A stretch of DNA of 64,000 bases from Mucor racemosus (GCA_027405735.1 JAPEHQ010000010.1:2108001-2172000); one strand, 5' to 3'. Shown: positions 1 to 10,841, counted from the stretch's first letter. Notes: generated by a model from the sequence alone, not told the origin. Numbers and translations are program-made.

Positions 1-23
1 AATCAAGGTTTGTTTGAAATTAA

Positions 24-131
24 CTAACCTTGTTGATTTCTAATTGCACGTTTTCTTTTGAATACTAGAAATAATGTAGCAAACAGTATTATAAGAAAGA
101 TAATCCAGATAACGTTGTAATAGACAAACAT
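24..131 (-). CDS. Possible 35-aa single-pass membrane micropeptide
   Basis: A short frame read on the minus strand from the ATG at 131-129 gives about 35 residues: a strongly hydrophobic run of Ile/Leu/Phe/Val followed by a basic FKRKR cluster. That is the layout of a small tail- or signal-anchored membrane peptide. I do not recognise a family, and it is not OST4-like by eye. The surrounding DNA is AT-rich, where hydrophobic frames arise by chance, and the window starts only 23 bases away. It could also be the last exon of a gene read from further right. Confidence 0.2.
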   Translation of the reverse strand: MFVYYNVIWIIFLIILFATLFLVFKRKRAIRNQQG

Positions 132-439
132 GGTAGTTTTAGAAGGAAAAAAAAAGATTAAAGAGAGATAAATTACTTGGCATGAATCCTTTCTCGATCT
201 TTTTATAGACAAACATGAATGCTAAGCTTCTTGATGATTGGTTAAAAGAAACTTGTATTGTGGAAGAATGGAAAAAAAGAAAAAATTCACGAAACATGGA
301 AAGTTGTACAAAAAGAAACCCATAAAAAGGTGTGAGCAAGCACAAGATTTAATCGATACGAAAAATCGGTTGAAAAGGTGCATATGATTTAAGAATTTAT
401 CCATAAAAAATAATGAAAATACACTCAATAAAAGTAGAA

Positions 440-1442
440 TTATGCTTCTTTTAATACTTGATTGGTAATTTCATCTGTAGAAGGGCTGCCAGTATCTTTT
501 TTCTCAATGAGCGTAACATCTTTCAATTTTCTACCCGGTATGGTCTCCATGAATGCTTGTTGCCAGTCTTCCAATTCTAACCACTTCAACATAATTTCAC
601 ATACTAGAATAATATGATAAATATTCAGCTGTAATGAGTGAATACAATGAATCAATTTACCTTGATTTACAGTTAATACTTTTCTACTTGCCATTTGCAG
701 ATAGTTACCAATGGGTAAACGGGCAGTTTGAATCCCTTGCTTGACAGCCTTATCCTGGCATAGATTTTTGTACCTGTTTTTATCCACAATACCACCGATA
801 ATATAATTCTTTCCTTCTTCCAACCTTTCAATGACGTTATCTGAATCTGCTGATAAATAAACTAAACTGTCTTTATCGAATATATCCATGTAAGATTCCG
901 AATTAATTGAAACTTTACGTTCCTTCCATTGTTGCCATGTTGGGAGCTTTTGATCTAATATGTCCTTGAGAGTATCGTCAAATGAAGTCAATGTCAGTTT
1001 CATTGCCTTTGGTGCAACTTTGTTTTTTCCGTAAGTATACCCGAGTTGCTTGACATATGATAAATGTTCCTATTAAACACAATAAGCTATCAGTTTTTTC
1101 TTGTGGTGCCTTGGTCTACATTACTTTCTCAGTCATGAGACCACTAAACCCACAGTCAACAACCAGGCCCACATTAGTAACTTCACTTAGATATGCCAAC
1201 TTCTTTTTTGTTAAAGGTCGTTCAATAATGCCCTCTCTCATTTGTTTACGCTTTTCTAAACGTTTTACTCGGACCTTTTCTCGAAGTGATGATTTTCTTT
1301 CTTCTTTATTGGCGTCCCATTGTTCATTTCTTAAAAGTCGCTTGATTGCTCTCTTTGATAATCCTTCGAATTTAGGATCACTAATGTCATACTCTATGCC
1401 TTGAAAATTTCGAATTGTCGGTTTGATTGGTTTTGAATCCAT
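440..1442 (-). CDS. TRM10: tRNA (guanine-9-N1)-methyltransferase, TRM10 family
   Basis: SPOUT-class enzyme that methylates N1 of guanosine 9 in tRNA. Three exons join in frame (1442-1125, 1069-661, 603-440) to give 296 aa. The introns are 55 and 57 bp with GTAATG/TAG and GTAAAT/TAG borders. The N-terminus is basic and helical, as in the family. The SPOUT core reads VVDCGFSGLM, continues across the first intron into SYVKQLGYTYGKNK, and later carries TARLPIGNYL, LTVNQVCEIMLKWLE (formed only after removing the second intron) and a C-terminal IPGRK. The start is the first Met that leaves a conserved basic N-terminus; frame upstream of it is non-conserved poly-Phe. Its substrate class fits the tRNA gene lying 1 kb away, but that neighbourhood may be chance. 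Confidence 0.93.
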
Positions 1443-2430
1443 TTGATTTAAATTTGTGCACAAATTTTTATATTGAAGGCTTTCAAGGAAAAGTAAAAAA
1501 AAAAAAAAATTAACTTCGGTCAATCAATTTTGATTTGCAAAACTGTCAAACGCTGCAGCTACTGCATTTTAATCCCTACCCCCAATTAGTCTAAATAATA
1601 CTCTTAATTTTATCGTCAACCGCAATATTTTATTTTGTGTATAATATATCAAGAGCTCGCGCTGTTAGATGCATTCTAACGAAGAGATTGTGACGTATGA
1701 TATAAGTTTTGTGGATACTAATAGGCACCAGCGCCTATTGAGTTATTATCATTAATCCCAACATTTGATCATGATATGATCCCATAAACTGTGAAAAATA
1801 AAGTGCTTCAGTCTGATATAAGTGTAAAAATTCTTTTACTCAAATATAAGCTACTTTTTCTAACTATTTTTGATAGAAATCTGCTAAAAGATAGAGCCCC
1901 ATAATAATGATTAATCTGAACGTATTTGAATACCAATGGTCTGTATGCCCTGATGAATATGCACAAAGGAAGTAAAAATAAAATAAAATAAAAATAAGAA
2001 TGCTATTATTGTTTTTTGACAAAACCGATACATTTGATTTTCGAGCAATTTGCATGTCAAAGAAAGCTGTTGAAATAATTTCTGAGGAGGAAGTTGAATG
2101 CATCGATTTCATGCACTGCTTTCTTGATTTCATAAGGCAGACTTTCTAAAAAGCTGTAATTTTAGTAAAATTAAATTGTAAAACGACCAATCTTTGCATA
2201 TGACAACGTTTGAGTCAAAACGAGAAAATTCTCATGCAGGATAGGATTCGAATCTTCATCAATCTTGTAAAAAAGCTAAATGTCGTGCTTCAAGTTACAT
2301 TTGATTTTTAGCAAAAAATCAGATTGTTTCATTTTTAACTTTTTTTTAATATAAAAATATACAAAAAAAAAAAAACACATTTACGAAAGACGTTTCAGGG
2401 CATTTTGTGAGCAAAAAATGCAAAAAAGAA
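1443..2430. other. Intergenic DNA, TRM10 to tRNA-Val
   Basis: AT-rich spacer with homopolymer runs. The only longer frame is an 89-codon one on the minus strand (2133-1864), rich in Ile/Phe/Leu and without recognisable family features. No supported gene is seen. Confidence 0.5.
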
Positions 2431-2504
2431 TGATTTCTGCCAGACTTGAACTGGCGACCTTCTGCGTGTTAAGCAGATGTGATAACCGACTACACCAAGA
2501 AACC
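2431..2504 (-). tRNA. tRNA-Val (anticodon AAC)
   Basis: Read on the minus strand, 74 nt fold as a canonical tRNA. The acceptor stem GGTTTCT pairs with AGAAATC and is followed by discriminator A. The D arm contains TAGTCGGTTA. The anticodon stem TCTGC/GCAGA encloses the loop TTAACAC with anticodon AAC, and the T arm carries GTTCAAG. The sequence closely resembles yeast tRNA-Val(AAC) and has no intron. A T6 run begins a few bases after the 3' end, which fits Pol III termination. The 5' end abuts the LINE directly, so the native upstream flank now lies at 7199 and beyond, about 4.7 kb away. Confidence 0.96.
2491..2504. repeat. LINE target-site duplication, left copy (inside tRNA-Val)
   Basis: The 14-mer tacaccaagaaacc here is repeated exactly at 7185-7198, on the other side of the LINE. 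On the minus strand it is the first 14 nt of the mature tRNA-Val (acceptor strand into the D arm). Confidence 0.9.
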
Positions 2505-2638
2505 CTCTCAAATTTGGAAACTATATACTTGTACTGCTTATCAACCTACAGTCCAATTTTCAAACTTTTACAACCACTAGTTCATCTTCTATTCGACTTT
2601 TTATCAGAAACAGAAAAAAATTTTTCGATATTAGACAG

Positions 2639-3541
2639 ATGGATAATTACACATCTGAGGAAATTACTGCCCTTTTGCAGCAAATTCCCCGCTTGACAGC
2701 TACTATCTCGGACCTACAAGTCCAAGTCACTCACCTAGCTACTTTGGCCGAAGAGAACACTCAACTTCGCTCCAAAGTCGCTCATCTCGAAGCTGCTCTC
2801 AGTAAGGCCTTGAATAGCAAGGACCAAACTAAGAAAAATTCTCAGGCCAACTCCAAGACCTCTCAACCTGCTACTGCCACTCCACCTCCTGCAACTAACC
2901 CTCCTGCTTCCAATGGTACCTCTGTCTCATCATGGGCTACTGTTGGTGCTAAGCGCCCCAGTCCTTCCAATAACTCCACCAGGAAGCGCGCTGCTAAAGC
3001 CCGCCACTACCAAGTCAACAATGGCCCTAAGGGCTATGATTATATCTACCTTCACCTCTCTAAGCGTCTCACTCGTGGTGTAATTCGCAGTGATCTTGCC
3101 TCTTTTGGGATTGAAAAATCTCGTATCCTTGACATTTCGTTTCCTTGCCGCTCCGTTGCTGGTCTCCTTGTACATGTCCAGTACATCCCTGCCTTGCTCG
3201 ACCTTCTTAGCACTGCTAAGATTGATATTCTCAAGGGCTTTGACCCTACTAACCCTGACCTTCTTGGTGATCCTGCTCTCTCCACCCTCTCTCATGATCA
3301 AAAGGTAACGGAAATGCAATATATCATGAACGAACGTTGCATTCGTGTTGTGAAGTATCTCCGCCCTTCGGTTGCCCCCTCTGTTGCTCGTTTCTTTGTA
3401 GAAATTGGCTGGCTCAATGAGGAGGATGCTCAAGATACCCTTGGTGACAAGAAATCTTCAAATTACTCTGGCTCTGGTGATCAAGATATGAATGATGCTG
3501 CATCAGTCTCTTCTTCTGCTCCTACTTCAACCGAATTATAA
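2639..3541 (+). CDS. LINE ORF1 protein (coiled-coil RNA-binding type)
   Basis: A 300-aa protein expected to coat the element RNA. Residues about 7-62 form a leucine-rich heptad region suitable for a coiled coil. They are followed by a Pro/Thr/Ser/Ala linker (about 63-110) with basic clusters. A folded domain from about 130 to 250 begins YDYIYLHLSKRL and contains FGIEKSRILDISF and GLLVHVQY, compatible with an RRM-like fold but not provable by eye. The tail is acidic and Ser-rich. I see no CCHC knuckle in ORF1. The start ATG follows the 134-bp leader. The stop TAA shares its last A with the ATG of ORF2 (TAATG), suggesting coupled termination and reinitiation. Confidence 0.85.
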   Translation: MDNYTSEEITALLQQIPRLTATISDLQVQVTHLATLAEENTQLRSKVAHLEAALSKALNSKDQTKKNSQANSKTSQPATATPPPATNPPASNGTSVSSWATVGAKRPSPSNNSTRKRAAKARHYQVNNGPKGYDYIYLHLSKRLTRGVIRSDLASFGIEKSRILDISFPCRSVAGLLVHVQYIPALLDLLSTAKIDILKGFDPTNPDLLGDPALSTLSHDQKVTEMQYIMNERCIRVVKYLRPSVAPSVARFFVEIGWLNEEDAQDTLGDKKSSNYSGSGDQDMNDAASVSSSAPTSTEL

Positions 3542-6500
3542 TGAGTACCTCGGTACCCATTACAATTGGTTTGTGGAATGCCCGTGGTCTTAGTACCAAG
3601 GTCATTCAGGATGTTCTTTCACACTGTCTATGTTACTCTGTTCTCTTCATTACGGAAACTTGGCTTCCCAAGTCTTCTCTGCTTCCTACTAATTGGCGTC
3701 AAGAGCATGTGTATGGCCCTCGGGGAACTCAAGGCATTTGTTGTCTTGTAAATCCTGATTGCCCTCTCCCTGTTTCTAGGTTAACGGTAGATAGCATTTA
3801 TTCTCTCTCTATTCGGTTAGGTCCTTTGACTCTTACCTGTTTGTATATACCTCCTTCTCTTCCTATTCATGATACTTTACGTGTCTTGGATTCTATTTCT
3901 TTACCTTCCAATTCTTTGATCTGCGGAGATTTTAATGCACGTTTGGGTGACCTAACGGGTGATACTATCACCAATGCTCGCGGTACACAGATGAAGCGCT
4001 GGCTTGCGGAGCATGCTCTAAAAGTCTTTAACGCTGAACTTGCTTTTGCCATTCCTACTTATTACAATTTTAATCCTTCTAGTAATGTTGTAAAAAAGAG
4101 TGTCATTGACCTCTTTATTACTCCATCACCAGCAATTTTTTCTTTACCTTCTATTTCTGTAGAATCTGACCTTTCGTTGGATTCTGATCATCGTTTGCTT
4201 TCTCTGTCTTTTTCTCTAGACCCAGCTTTTCTTGCTTCGTCTGATACTTTTGACTCTGACTGCCCACCTCTTCGTCGACTATGGAATCTTTCTCGTCTTC
4301 AGGAGGCCGATGTTCACCGGCTTTATGTTCAACTTTTTGCACAGAAACTGTTATCTCTTCGGGGAGAAGCTGATCTACTGCTTATCGTCGACCGTATTGC
4401 TGACCCTTCCGCTACCATTAATTCGTTGAGCAATCGTCTTAATGGCTGTATCTATGAAGCTCTTGATTTATCCATAGGACTTCAACTACCTCGACCAGCT
4501 TACTGGAAGAAGTATTGGAACTCGGAATTATCAGCTGTAGCTGCATACCGTGATGATTGTTACAAACGATGGCGACGTTCCTCTGGAATTGTTAAAATCG
4601 ATTATTGGAATAAACATCGTGATGCTCAATTACGTCTTCGCAAACTCGTGAGAGTTGCTAAACGTGAATCTTGGAAAGCATTTTGTGCCTCTTTGGAAAG
4701 TGATTTTCCTAAAGCAATTTCTAAAATTAAAAATTTGAAACGTAGGCATCAAGCATCTCACACTTTTAGTCACCCTGATGGTCCTGCCTCAGCTGTTTCT
4801 GTCATGGCTTCTCATCTGGCTCAAACTTTCTCTGGTAATTTGCTTCCTACTAGTCGTCCTCCAGCTCCACCTGTATCACCTGCAACTCCTTTTCCTTTGG
4901 AAACCTTTTCTGAATTTGATGCTTGGAATATTGAACATATTATTCTAAAATTGATTCCGATTAGAAAGGCTCCTGGTGCTGATCACATTCGTGCTGAAAT
5001 GCTGCGTCCAATTGCTCGCCCTTTAAGTGCTTTTCTCTGTGTCCTGTTTCGCCTTTGTTGGCGTTATTGCTTCGTTCCAGACTCTTGGCGTTCTGCTACG
5101 GTATTTCCAATATTCAAAAAGGGTGATCCTAAACAGCCTGGCAACTTTCGTCCAATTTCTTTAACATCTGTATTTAGAAAAATTCTCGAAGTCGCTATTA
5201 CACCTCTGTTACAACATTATTCTCCCAAAATTGATATTGCTCAAGGTGGCTTTCGTGCTCGTCGTTCTCCGTTAGATCAGGCTCTTTGCTTACACGAGCT
5301 AATTGGTGCTTATCGCCGAAAAAATGGTGCTTATCCTTATATCTGTTTTCTAGATATTGCGGCAGCTTATGATACAGTTGATCGACGAGTAGTTTGGGAA
5401 CAGCTTCGGTTATCTGGTGCTACATCTCCATTTCTTGGTCTAATTGCTCATCTCTTTGAGGATGTTTCCGTTTCAGTATGTATAGATAATCATTCTTCAA
5501 GACCTTTTTCTCTGACTACTGGTGTACTTCAAGGCTCAGTGCTATCTCCACAACTGTACTCAATTTATATCAACTCTCTACCAGATATACTTCGTACTAT
5601 TGCTGCTGCTAATCCTGACACTACTGCTGCTTCTATTAATCCTACAAGTGGATCTCGTCTTTTTGTGAACTCTCTTCTCTTTGCAGATGATGTTGCGCTC
5701 ATAGGCTCTCCTCAAGATGTTCAATCTATGCTAACGGTTGCTGCTAACCACTCGGATACTCTTGGCTTTCGCTGGAGTCCCTCCAAATGTGCGGTTATTC
5801 CTGGTGCACCTCCCGCTGTTACTGGAATTTCAGATACTATTCTACCATTGACACTGTACAACGAGTTTCTCCCAATTGTTACTACTTTTAAATACCTTGG
5901 AATGCCGTTTGACTATAAAGGTCTTGCTCCCATGGAAATGGTTTCTCTTCGTTCTCCTGGTGCTATCAACACAATGCGAATGCTGAATCGTGTTGGTGTC
6001 AATCGTTCTGGTTTCTCTCTCCTTCTCTGTACTCGAATATACCAAACATTCGTGCGTCCAAAACTGGAATATGGACTGGCTATTACTCAGTTTACCAGCC
6101 ATGCCCTGAAAACCTTGGAAGCTGCTCAATCTCGTTGTCTTCGTTTGTTGGTCAGTGGTGGACCAAACACAGCTGTAGCTACTCTTCGCCATATTACCAA
6201 TCTACCCTCTATGGCGGTGCGAACTCAAATTTGTCGTACAAAGTATGCGTTACGTTATGAATCTCTCTCTGCTAATTGTCTACTTAAACGGATATCTGCT
6301 CGTTACCCTGGTGGTCGTATGAATCGTATGATCTTACAAAATAGTTCGTACGTTGCCTACAAGGATGCTATTGCTAATGAAACCTCCAAGATCAATGTTC
6401 GCAATTTTATTCTATCTCGGTATGAACAGCAATTTCTTGATGAAAGGGATATTGCTCTGAATGAATCTGATTCTAGCAAGAAACATTTTGTTGGTCGTCT

Positions 6501-6921
6501 CCTTATGGTCTGTCGTCCTCGTTGGGAAGTTGATCCTATTCTGTACCTGCCTGCTACTCGGTTAGAACGTAGTCGTCTGATTCGTTGGCGTCTTAATTTC
6601 CTCCCTGGTCGTCCTGTCTCCTGTGTATGCTCACCACATGAATTTAGATATCGTTTCCATTTTGATTACTGTCCTGCCATTCCTGAAATTTTGTTTCAAA
6701 ATTTCCCAGTTGTGCCTAAAAATCACTGCTGTATTGATGCTGCTCTGAATGCTCTGCCTACCTCGGTTTTGGATCCTATTCCACTATTTTGGTCTGATCT
6801 CCTACAAGTTCTGTGGTACATTGAATCTATCTGTAAACCTTCGGCTGTCCTCAAGGAAGAACAAGATGCTGGTACAAAATGGGCTCAGGCTCAAGCTTCT
6901 CTCTGTCTCCGTACTTCTTAA
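3541..6921 (+). CDS. LINE ORF2: AP-like endonuclease plus reverse transcriptase
   Basis: A 1126-aa polyprotein that nicks target DNA and reverse-transcribes the element RNA at the nick. The N-terminal endonuclease/exonuclease/phosphatase domain shows LWNARGL, ITETWL, CGDFNARLGD and SDHRLLSL. The RT core shows FRPISLTSVFRKILE, GGFRARRSPLDQA, CFLDIAAAYD (catalytic Asp about residue 605), TGVLQGSVLSPQLYS and LLFADDVALIG (Asp-Asp about 716-717). All the catalytic residues I can identify are present and there is no internal stop. The C-terminus carries a Cys/His cluster (SCVCSPHEF, then HFDYCP) in the position of the CCHC motif of many LINEs. No RNase H signature was found. Codon use is C/T-rich and unlike host genes. 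Confidence 0.95.
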   Translation: MSTSVPITIGLWNARGLSTKVIQDVLSHCLCYSVLFITETWLPKSSLLPTNWRQEHVYGPRGTQGICCLVNPDCPLPVSRLTVDSIYSLSIRLGPLTLTCLYIPPSLPIHDTLRVLDSISLPSNSLICGDFNARLGDLTGDTITNARGTQMKRWLAEHALKVFNAELAFAIPTYYNFNPSSNVVKKSVIDLFITPSPAIFSLPSISVESDLSLDSDHRLLSLSFSLDPAFLASSDTFDSDCPPLRRLWNLSRLQEADVHRLYVQLFAQKLLSLRGEADLLLIVDRIADPSATINSLSNRLNGCIYEALDLSIGLQLPRPAYWKKYWNSELSAVAAYRDDCYKRWRRSSGIVKIDYWNKHRDAQLRLRKLVRVAKRESWKAFCASLESDFPKAISKIKNLKRRHQASHTFSHPDGPASAVSVMASHLAQTFSGNLLPTSRPPAPPVSPATPFPLETFSEFDAWNIEHIILKLIPIRKAPGADHIRAEMLRPIARPLSAFLCVLFRLCWRYCFVPDSWRSATVFPIFKKGDPKQPGNFRPISLTSVFRKILEVAITPLLQHYSPKIDIAQGGFRARRSPLDQALCLHELIGAYRRKNGAYPYICFLDIAAAYDTVDRRVVWEQLRLSGATSPFLGLIAHLFEDVSVSVCIDNHSSRPFSLTTGVLQGSVLSPQLYSIYINSLPDILRTIAAANPDTTAASINPTSGSRLFVNSLLFADDVALIGSPQDVQSMLTVAANHSDTLGFRWSPSKCAVIPGAPPAVTGISDTILPLTLYNEFLPIVTTFKYLGMPFDYKGLAPMEMVSLRSPGAINTMRMLNRVGVNRSGFSLLLCTRIYQTFVRPKLEYGLAITQFTSHALKTLEAAQSRCLRLLVSGGPNTAVATLRHITNLPSMAVRTQICRTKYALRYESLSANCLLKRISARYPGGRMNRMILQNSSYVAYKDAIANETSKINVRNFILSRYEQQFLDERDIALNESDSSKKHFVGRLLMVCRPRWEVDPILYLPATRLERSRLIRWRLNFLPGRPVSCVCSPHEFRYRFHFDYCPAIPEILFQNFPVVPKNHCCIDAALNALPTSVLDPIPLFWSDLLQVLWYIESICKPSAVLKEEQDAGTKWAQAQASLCLRTS

Positions 6922-7184
6922 TTGTATCTCGTTGATCTGCTCCCCCACATTGTGCACATTTAATTAACACAACAAGTGGTCTGGACTGATCTTCCTGTAT
7001 TCTCTTAAGATTTATCATTAGCTAGTTTTCTACACTCTTTCTTTTTTTCCCTATTTTGTTTACTAGGGTTTTCATTATCTTTTATCTATTTTCTACCTTT
7101 AGAATATCTTCTAGAAGTCGCAAACAATGTGCCATTGCACGCCTTGCCTATACTTCTCTTTTATAAATAAATAAACTTTTAATT

Positions 7185-7198
7185 TACACCAAGAAACC
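7185..7198. repeat. LINE target-site duplication, right copy
   Basis: Exact second copy of the 14-mer at 2491-2504. It now stands as a detached fragment of the tRNA-Val 5' end joined to the tRNA's original upstream flank. Confidence 0.9.
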
Positions 7199-9486
7199 TT
7201 TCTATATTTTAGACCTATACGCAATTTAATATATACCAATAATAATCAAATTCGCACGGCGATTAAAGTCTGTATTACCTCGTATTTCCTGCACATAATA
7301 CGTCCATATTTCTTCAGTGGTAGATTAAGTACTGTAAGCAATAAAAATATAATAAAATATTTGCTTGCGTTTGGGTAAATTTTTAGAAAATAATTTTTTT
7401 TCTGAAATTCCACAATACCCGCTTCTTTTTTTTTTTTAAAAAAAAAAAAAGTATGAAAACAATTTATTAGAAATTTTTTTCGAATAAAAATTATCAACAT
7501 GTATTTGAATATAAAAATGGATATATATTTTAAAAATAAACGAATATCGTGTATATTTTATTTATATACATAAATATTTTGAATTTGTAATTTTGTTGAC
7601 TTTTTTCGAATCTCGTTGTACCGTCTTATGCTTTCCAAGTTAAACCTGTTATTAGGCTAATGTTTTATGTTATATGTTGTATTTTATACTTTACACAAAA
7701 TAAGCCTTTGAATGATTAATTGTATAGTCAAACCTTAATTTTTATATGAAATTTCAATATCTGCATCTCACGGCTATTTCAGATATTTAAACAGCCGCGT
7801 CCGGACTGTCCGGTGGATTTTTCTAAAAATTTACAGCCTGGAAATATTATTAGATGGCCGCGTCTGAAGATTGTTCGGCCTTTTTTTTTTTTTTTAGAAA
7901 AGTGACGACGATTGGCAAAAATGTGGATTACATATTTAATTTATGTGATCTATCAGAATTACAATATTCTAAATGTAGACAGATCTAGCAAGACCTATTG
8001 TTCAGTAGCTGGTTCCTGTCATCTAGGAGCTAATAATAAAACATAAATTATAGCAATATTACCACTGAAATATAATATATTATATCTATACACAATTACC
8101 AATTAATAATAATTTCGATTGTTACATCTAATGGACCCCTATCCGTTAGATCTTATCACACAACCCCAATAACTATATAAACCCATATTTAATTTATTCT
8201 AATAAACGGTACTTTTTACGTTGATTTTAATTTACAAAGTCTCAATAAATTATTATGATAAAAAAAGCACCTTTTTTCAAAACTACACTGAGGGGTTTAT
8301 AAATGAACCAAAAATTTTCTGTGAATCACTACAGCCGAACTATTATGCTTTCCATGGGCATAATAATCTGCACAGATAGGCAGAATAGAAAATTTTGTGC
8401 ATATCAGGTGAGCAGAGCAATGAGATCGAGGTTTTTTAGTCAATTTACTAAAGTATATCAATCATAATATAATTAATAACAAAAATAGTTCAAACGATTT
8501 AAAGCAGATGTAAGTTACTCTGATTTAATGGAATTGCCTTATTGACGAGATATATCAATTTGATATTTGGGGCTTGAGAGAGTTCTGCCTATGTTCTTCT
8601 TTTGGGGACCAAATGGGAAAAACGACAACAGTCTGTTTGGCAATACTAAAAGTATTTGTGCCTTTGTAAATTTCTGTTTGTAACACAAAATCAACTAATT
8701 TAGAATTATTTTTGTTTTTTTTTTCCCACTCTTTCCTCAGCTCTTTTATTTAAGTTTAAAGCTAACCAGCAAAAAAGACCAGTATTTTTTATAAACTGAA
8801 ATTAAGTAGGAGGCACAAGTATATAATGTTTTTCATATTGTTTATTTGGAAATGAATTATTAACTGTTTACAGTATGTTAGAGCGCAATGTAATTTTTTT
8901 CTCGAAAAAAAAAAAGCATCCAGGACTTTGTCATTTTGTTCCATCATCTACGTTATAATCAATAATTTTTTGGTCTAAAGTCGATACCTACCTACAGAAA
9001 AATTTATGATTATAAAAGTTTGTATAGTATTGACTTAATTTGAATAAATAAATGAATGAATAAACTCTTGTTAATATATTTTATTTCTAAAAAATATTTG
9101 TTTCTGTTTAATGAACAACAGCCAAGAAGAGGGAAACAAGATGTCGTCTTGTATACCACTACTACCAACTACCAAAGGTACACCATAATCACTACTTGTT
9201 AATTGATTTTTACTAATAAATCAATTTTTATAGGTCAAAAGTAAAGGCGTATTCAGTTCAAAACGCTTGAAACAATTTAATTATGTTAACTTACATGGTT
9301 TATTATCTCTTGCTCATTCAATTGCTATATTTGAATTTTAATATTTTGTTTATATTGCTAATTGGTTCGTTCATCCATCAGAGTTAACTCACCATCCTTG
9401 ATTAGCGTATCTATAATAACGATCCATTATTAGCTCATAATGGTATGCAAAACTATTAAAAGGGGTCGTCTAATCTCAAACTTATC
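7199..9486. other. Intergenic AT-rich DNA with small fold-back structures
   Basis: No gene seen. It contains a short GC-rich patch at 7793-7885 with the palindrome CCGGACTGTCCGG. It also contains an imperfect inverted repeat at about 8300-8405 (arms near AAAATTTTCTGTG and its partner, plus the hairpin ATTATGC/GCATAAT). Confidence 0.5.
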
Positions 9487-10703
9487 TGATTCAATTGCTG
9501 ATGGTAAACTAGCATCAAATTAATTGTGTTGACTCACAATAAAGTAAGACGTTTTATCAACTACGACGTTGGCGTTCAATGTATTTCAGTTAAATTGAAT
9601 AAATAGTAGTGCAATGAAATGACACCTTTTATAGACTAAATTCACCATTGTCATTTTAGAAAAATAACCGATCTCGATTCGTACCTGTATCTCTCTCCAT
9701 AAGGACTGAGTTCCAATCAAATCTCAATAAGCATAACTAGGAAACTCTATGTAAAAAAATGAAAATAAAACACGTAATAAATAATATATAAGATGTTGTT
9801 TTATTCTTTTAAGATAAGATAAAGATTTTCATGGCTAATGAAAGTCTTTTGCTATTTATATTAATTGTCTAATCTAAAGGGAATGGAAATCTAAAAGTAA
9901 TGGATCATTGTAACTGACCAATGATTATCTAGAAAGGTTGATGAAATGTGTTGAGTTGTTATATACATTGGTAGATGGCAAAGTTATTGGTTCTTCATGA
10001 ATGTAAAAATTTATGGACTTGTTTATCAACAAGTTCCTTGGTTCTATCTTTGAATACACTTTGATTTGGTTGTACAGGATGTCAATTGTATGTACGCGAG
10101 ATTGACATTTAATTTGTGATTCAAATAATAAACTTTTATTATAATGACAATTACCGTTCTATGACACTCTATATTGCTGGTGCCTGTAAGAGGAAGTAGT
10201 ATTCCTGATCAAAATACAACCTTATACAACATGACACCTACGATATAAAGCTGTACTTATTTTGCATTACTAATATGTTCCAAAACTACTGCTCATAAAA
10301 TCGCAGTTGCAGTAATTCTAGATAAGGAATCACATCCCATAAAAATAAGCTCAGTTGCATTTTAAATTATAACTGAAATGTTGAAAGATCAACATCCATC
10401 TAGTAATATTCTATCATATCAAACAAAGTATCAACATCTCAACCAAGTATCTTATAAAAGAATGTCAATAAAAGACATTATAATTAAACACCTGTAAAAT
10501 AGGCATCAACACACAAACATCCACTATTTTACAATTCCTATAAATATAGCATACTTTATGAAGATATCATTCTTTTTTTTTTAGATTTCTTTTAATCACA
10601 ATAAAACCGTAGAAAGACTATAATTGTATTTATGAACGCTTTTATTTTTTTATTTTATTTTTCATTTTTATAAAATTAGTTTAATTTTATCGTAGATAAA
10701 GAT

Positions 10704-10841
10704 ATGGCTCATGCAGAGATTTATGAATGTGAGAGAGAGCTCAGACCTATGAACACAAAAAAAATTATCCAAATTGTGATGCTTCGTCGGCCTGTACGAG
10801 ATTTTTTTGTGGCGATACCTGGTGGCTCAAGTGTAATTTAG
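10704..10841 (+). pseudogene. 45-aa frame conserved in R1 (intact here, broken in copy B)
   Basis: An ATG-to-TAG frame with internal landmarks YECERELR, MLRRPVRDFF and IPGGSS. The corresponding frame in copy B (from the ATG at 13312) begins with the same pattern but is stopped or frameshifted at the poly-A run after MNTKK. Substitutions between the copies before that point are few. I do not recognise the family. It may be a remnant exon. Confidence 0.3.

Larger units (their letters stand above)
2505..7184 (+). mobile_element. Full-length non-LTR retrotransposon (LINE) inserted at the 5' end of tRNA-Val
   Basis: A 4.68-kb element with a 134-bp 5' leader, ORF1 (2639-3541), ORF2 (3541-6921) and a 263-bp 3' region ending in an ATAAATAAATAAA-type A-rich tail. 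It is bounded by a perfect 14-bp target-site duplication taken from the tRNA-Val gene and is transcribed divergently from it. There is no LTR and no visible 5' truncation, and both ORFs are open end to end, so the copy may be young and competent. GC content and codon use are visibly higher than in the surrounding intergenic DNA. ORF order (ORF1, then APE-type endonuclease plus RT, no obvious RNase H) fits the L1/Tad side of LINEs; the exact clade is not assigned. Confidence 0.93.

Noticed and set aside
1864..2133. 89-codon minus-strand frame
   Set aside because: Hydrophobic, AT-driven composition; no family signature and no spliced extension found.
2236..2262. GGATTCGAATC-like T-arm motif near the tRNA
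   Set aside because: No acceptor or anticodon stem can be built around it; at most a relic.
2418..2696. 92-codon plus-strand frame over the tRNA
   Set aside because: It is the antisense of the tRNA-Val gene running into the LINE leader; it crosses the insertion junction and has no protein features.
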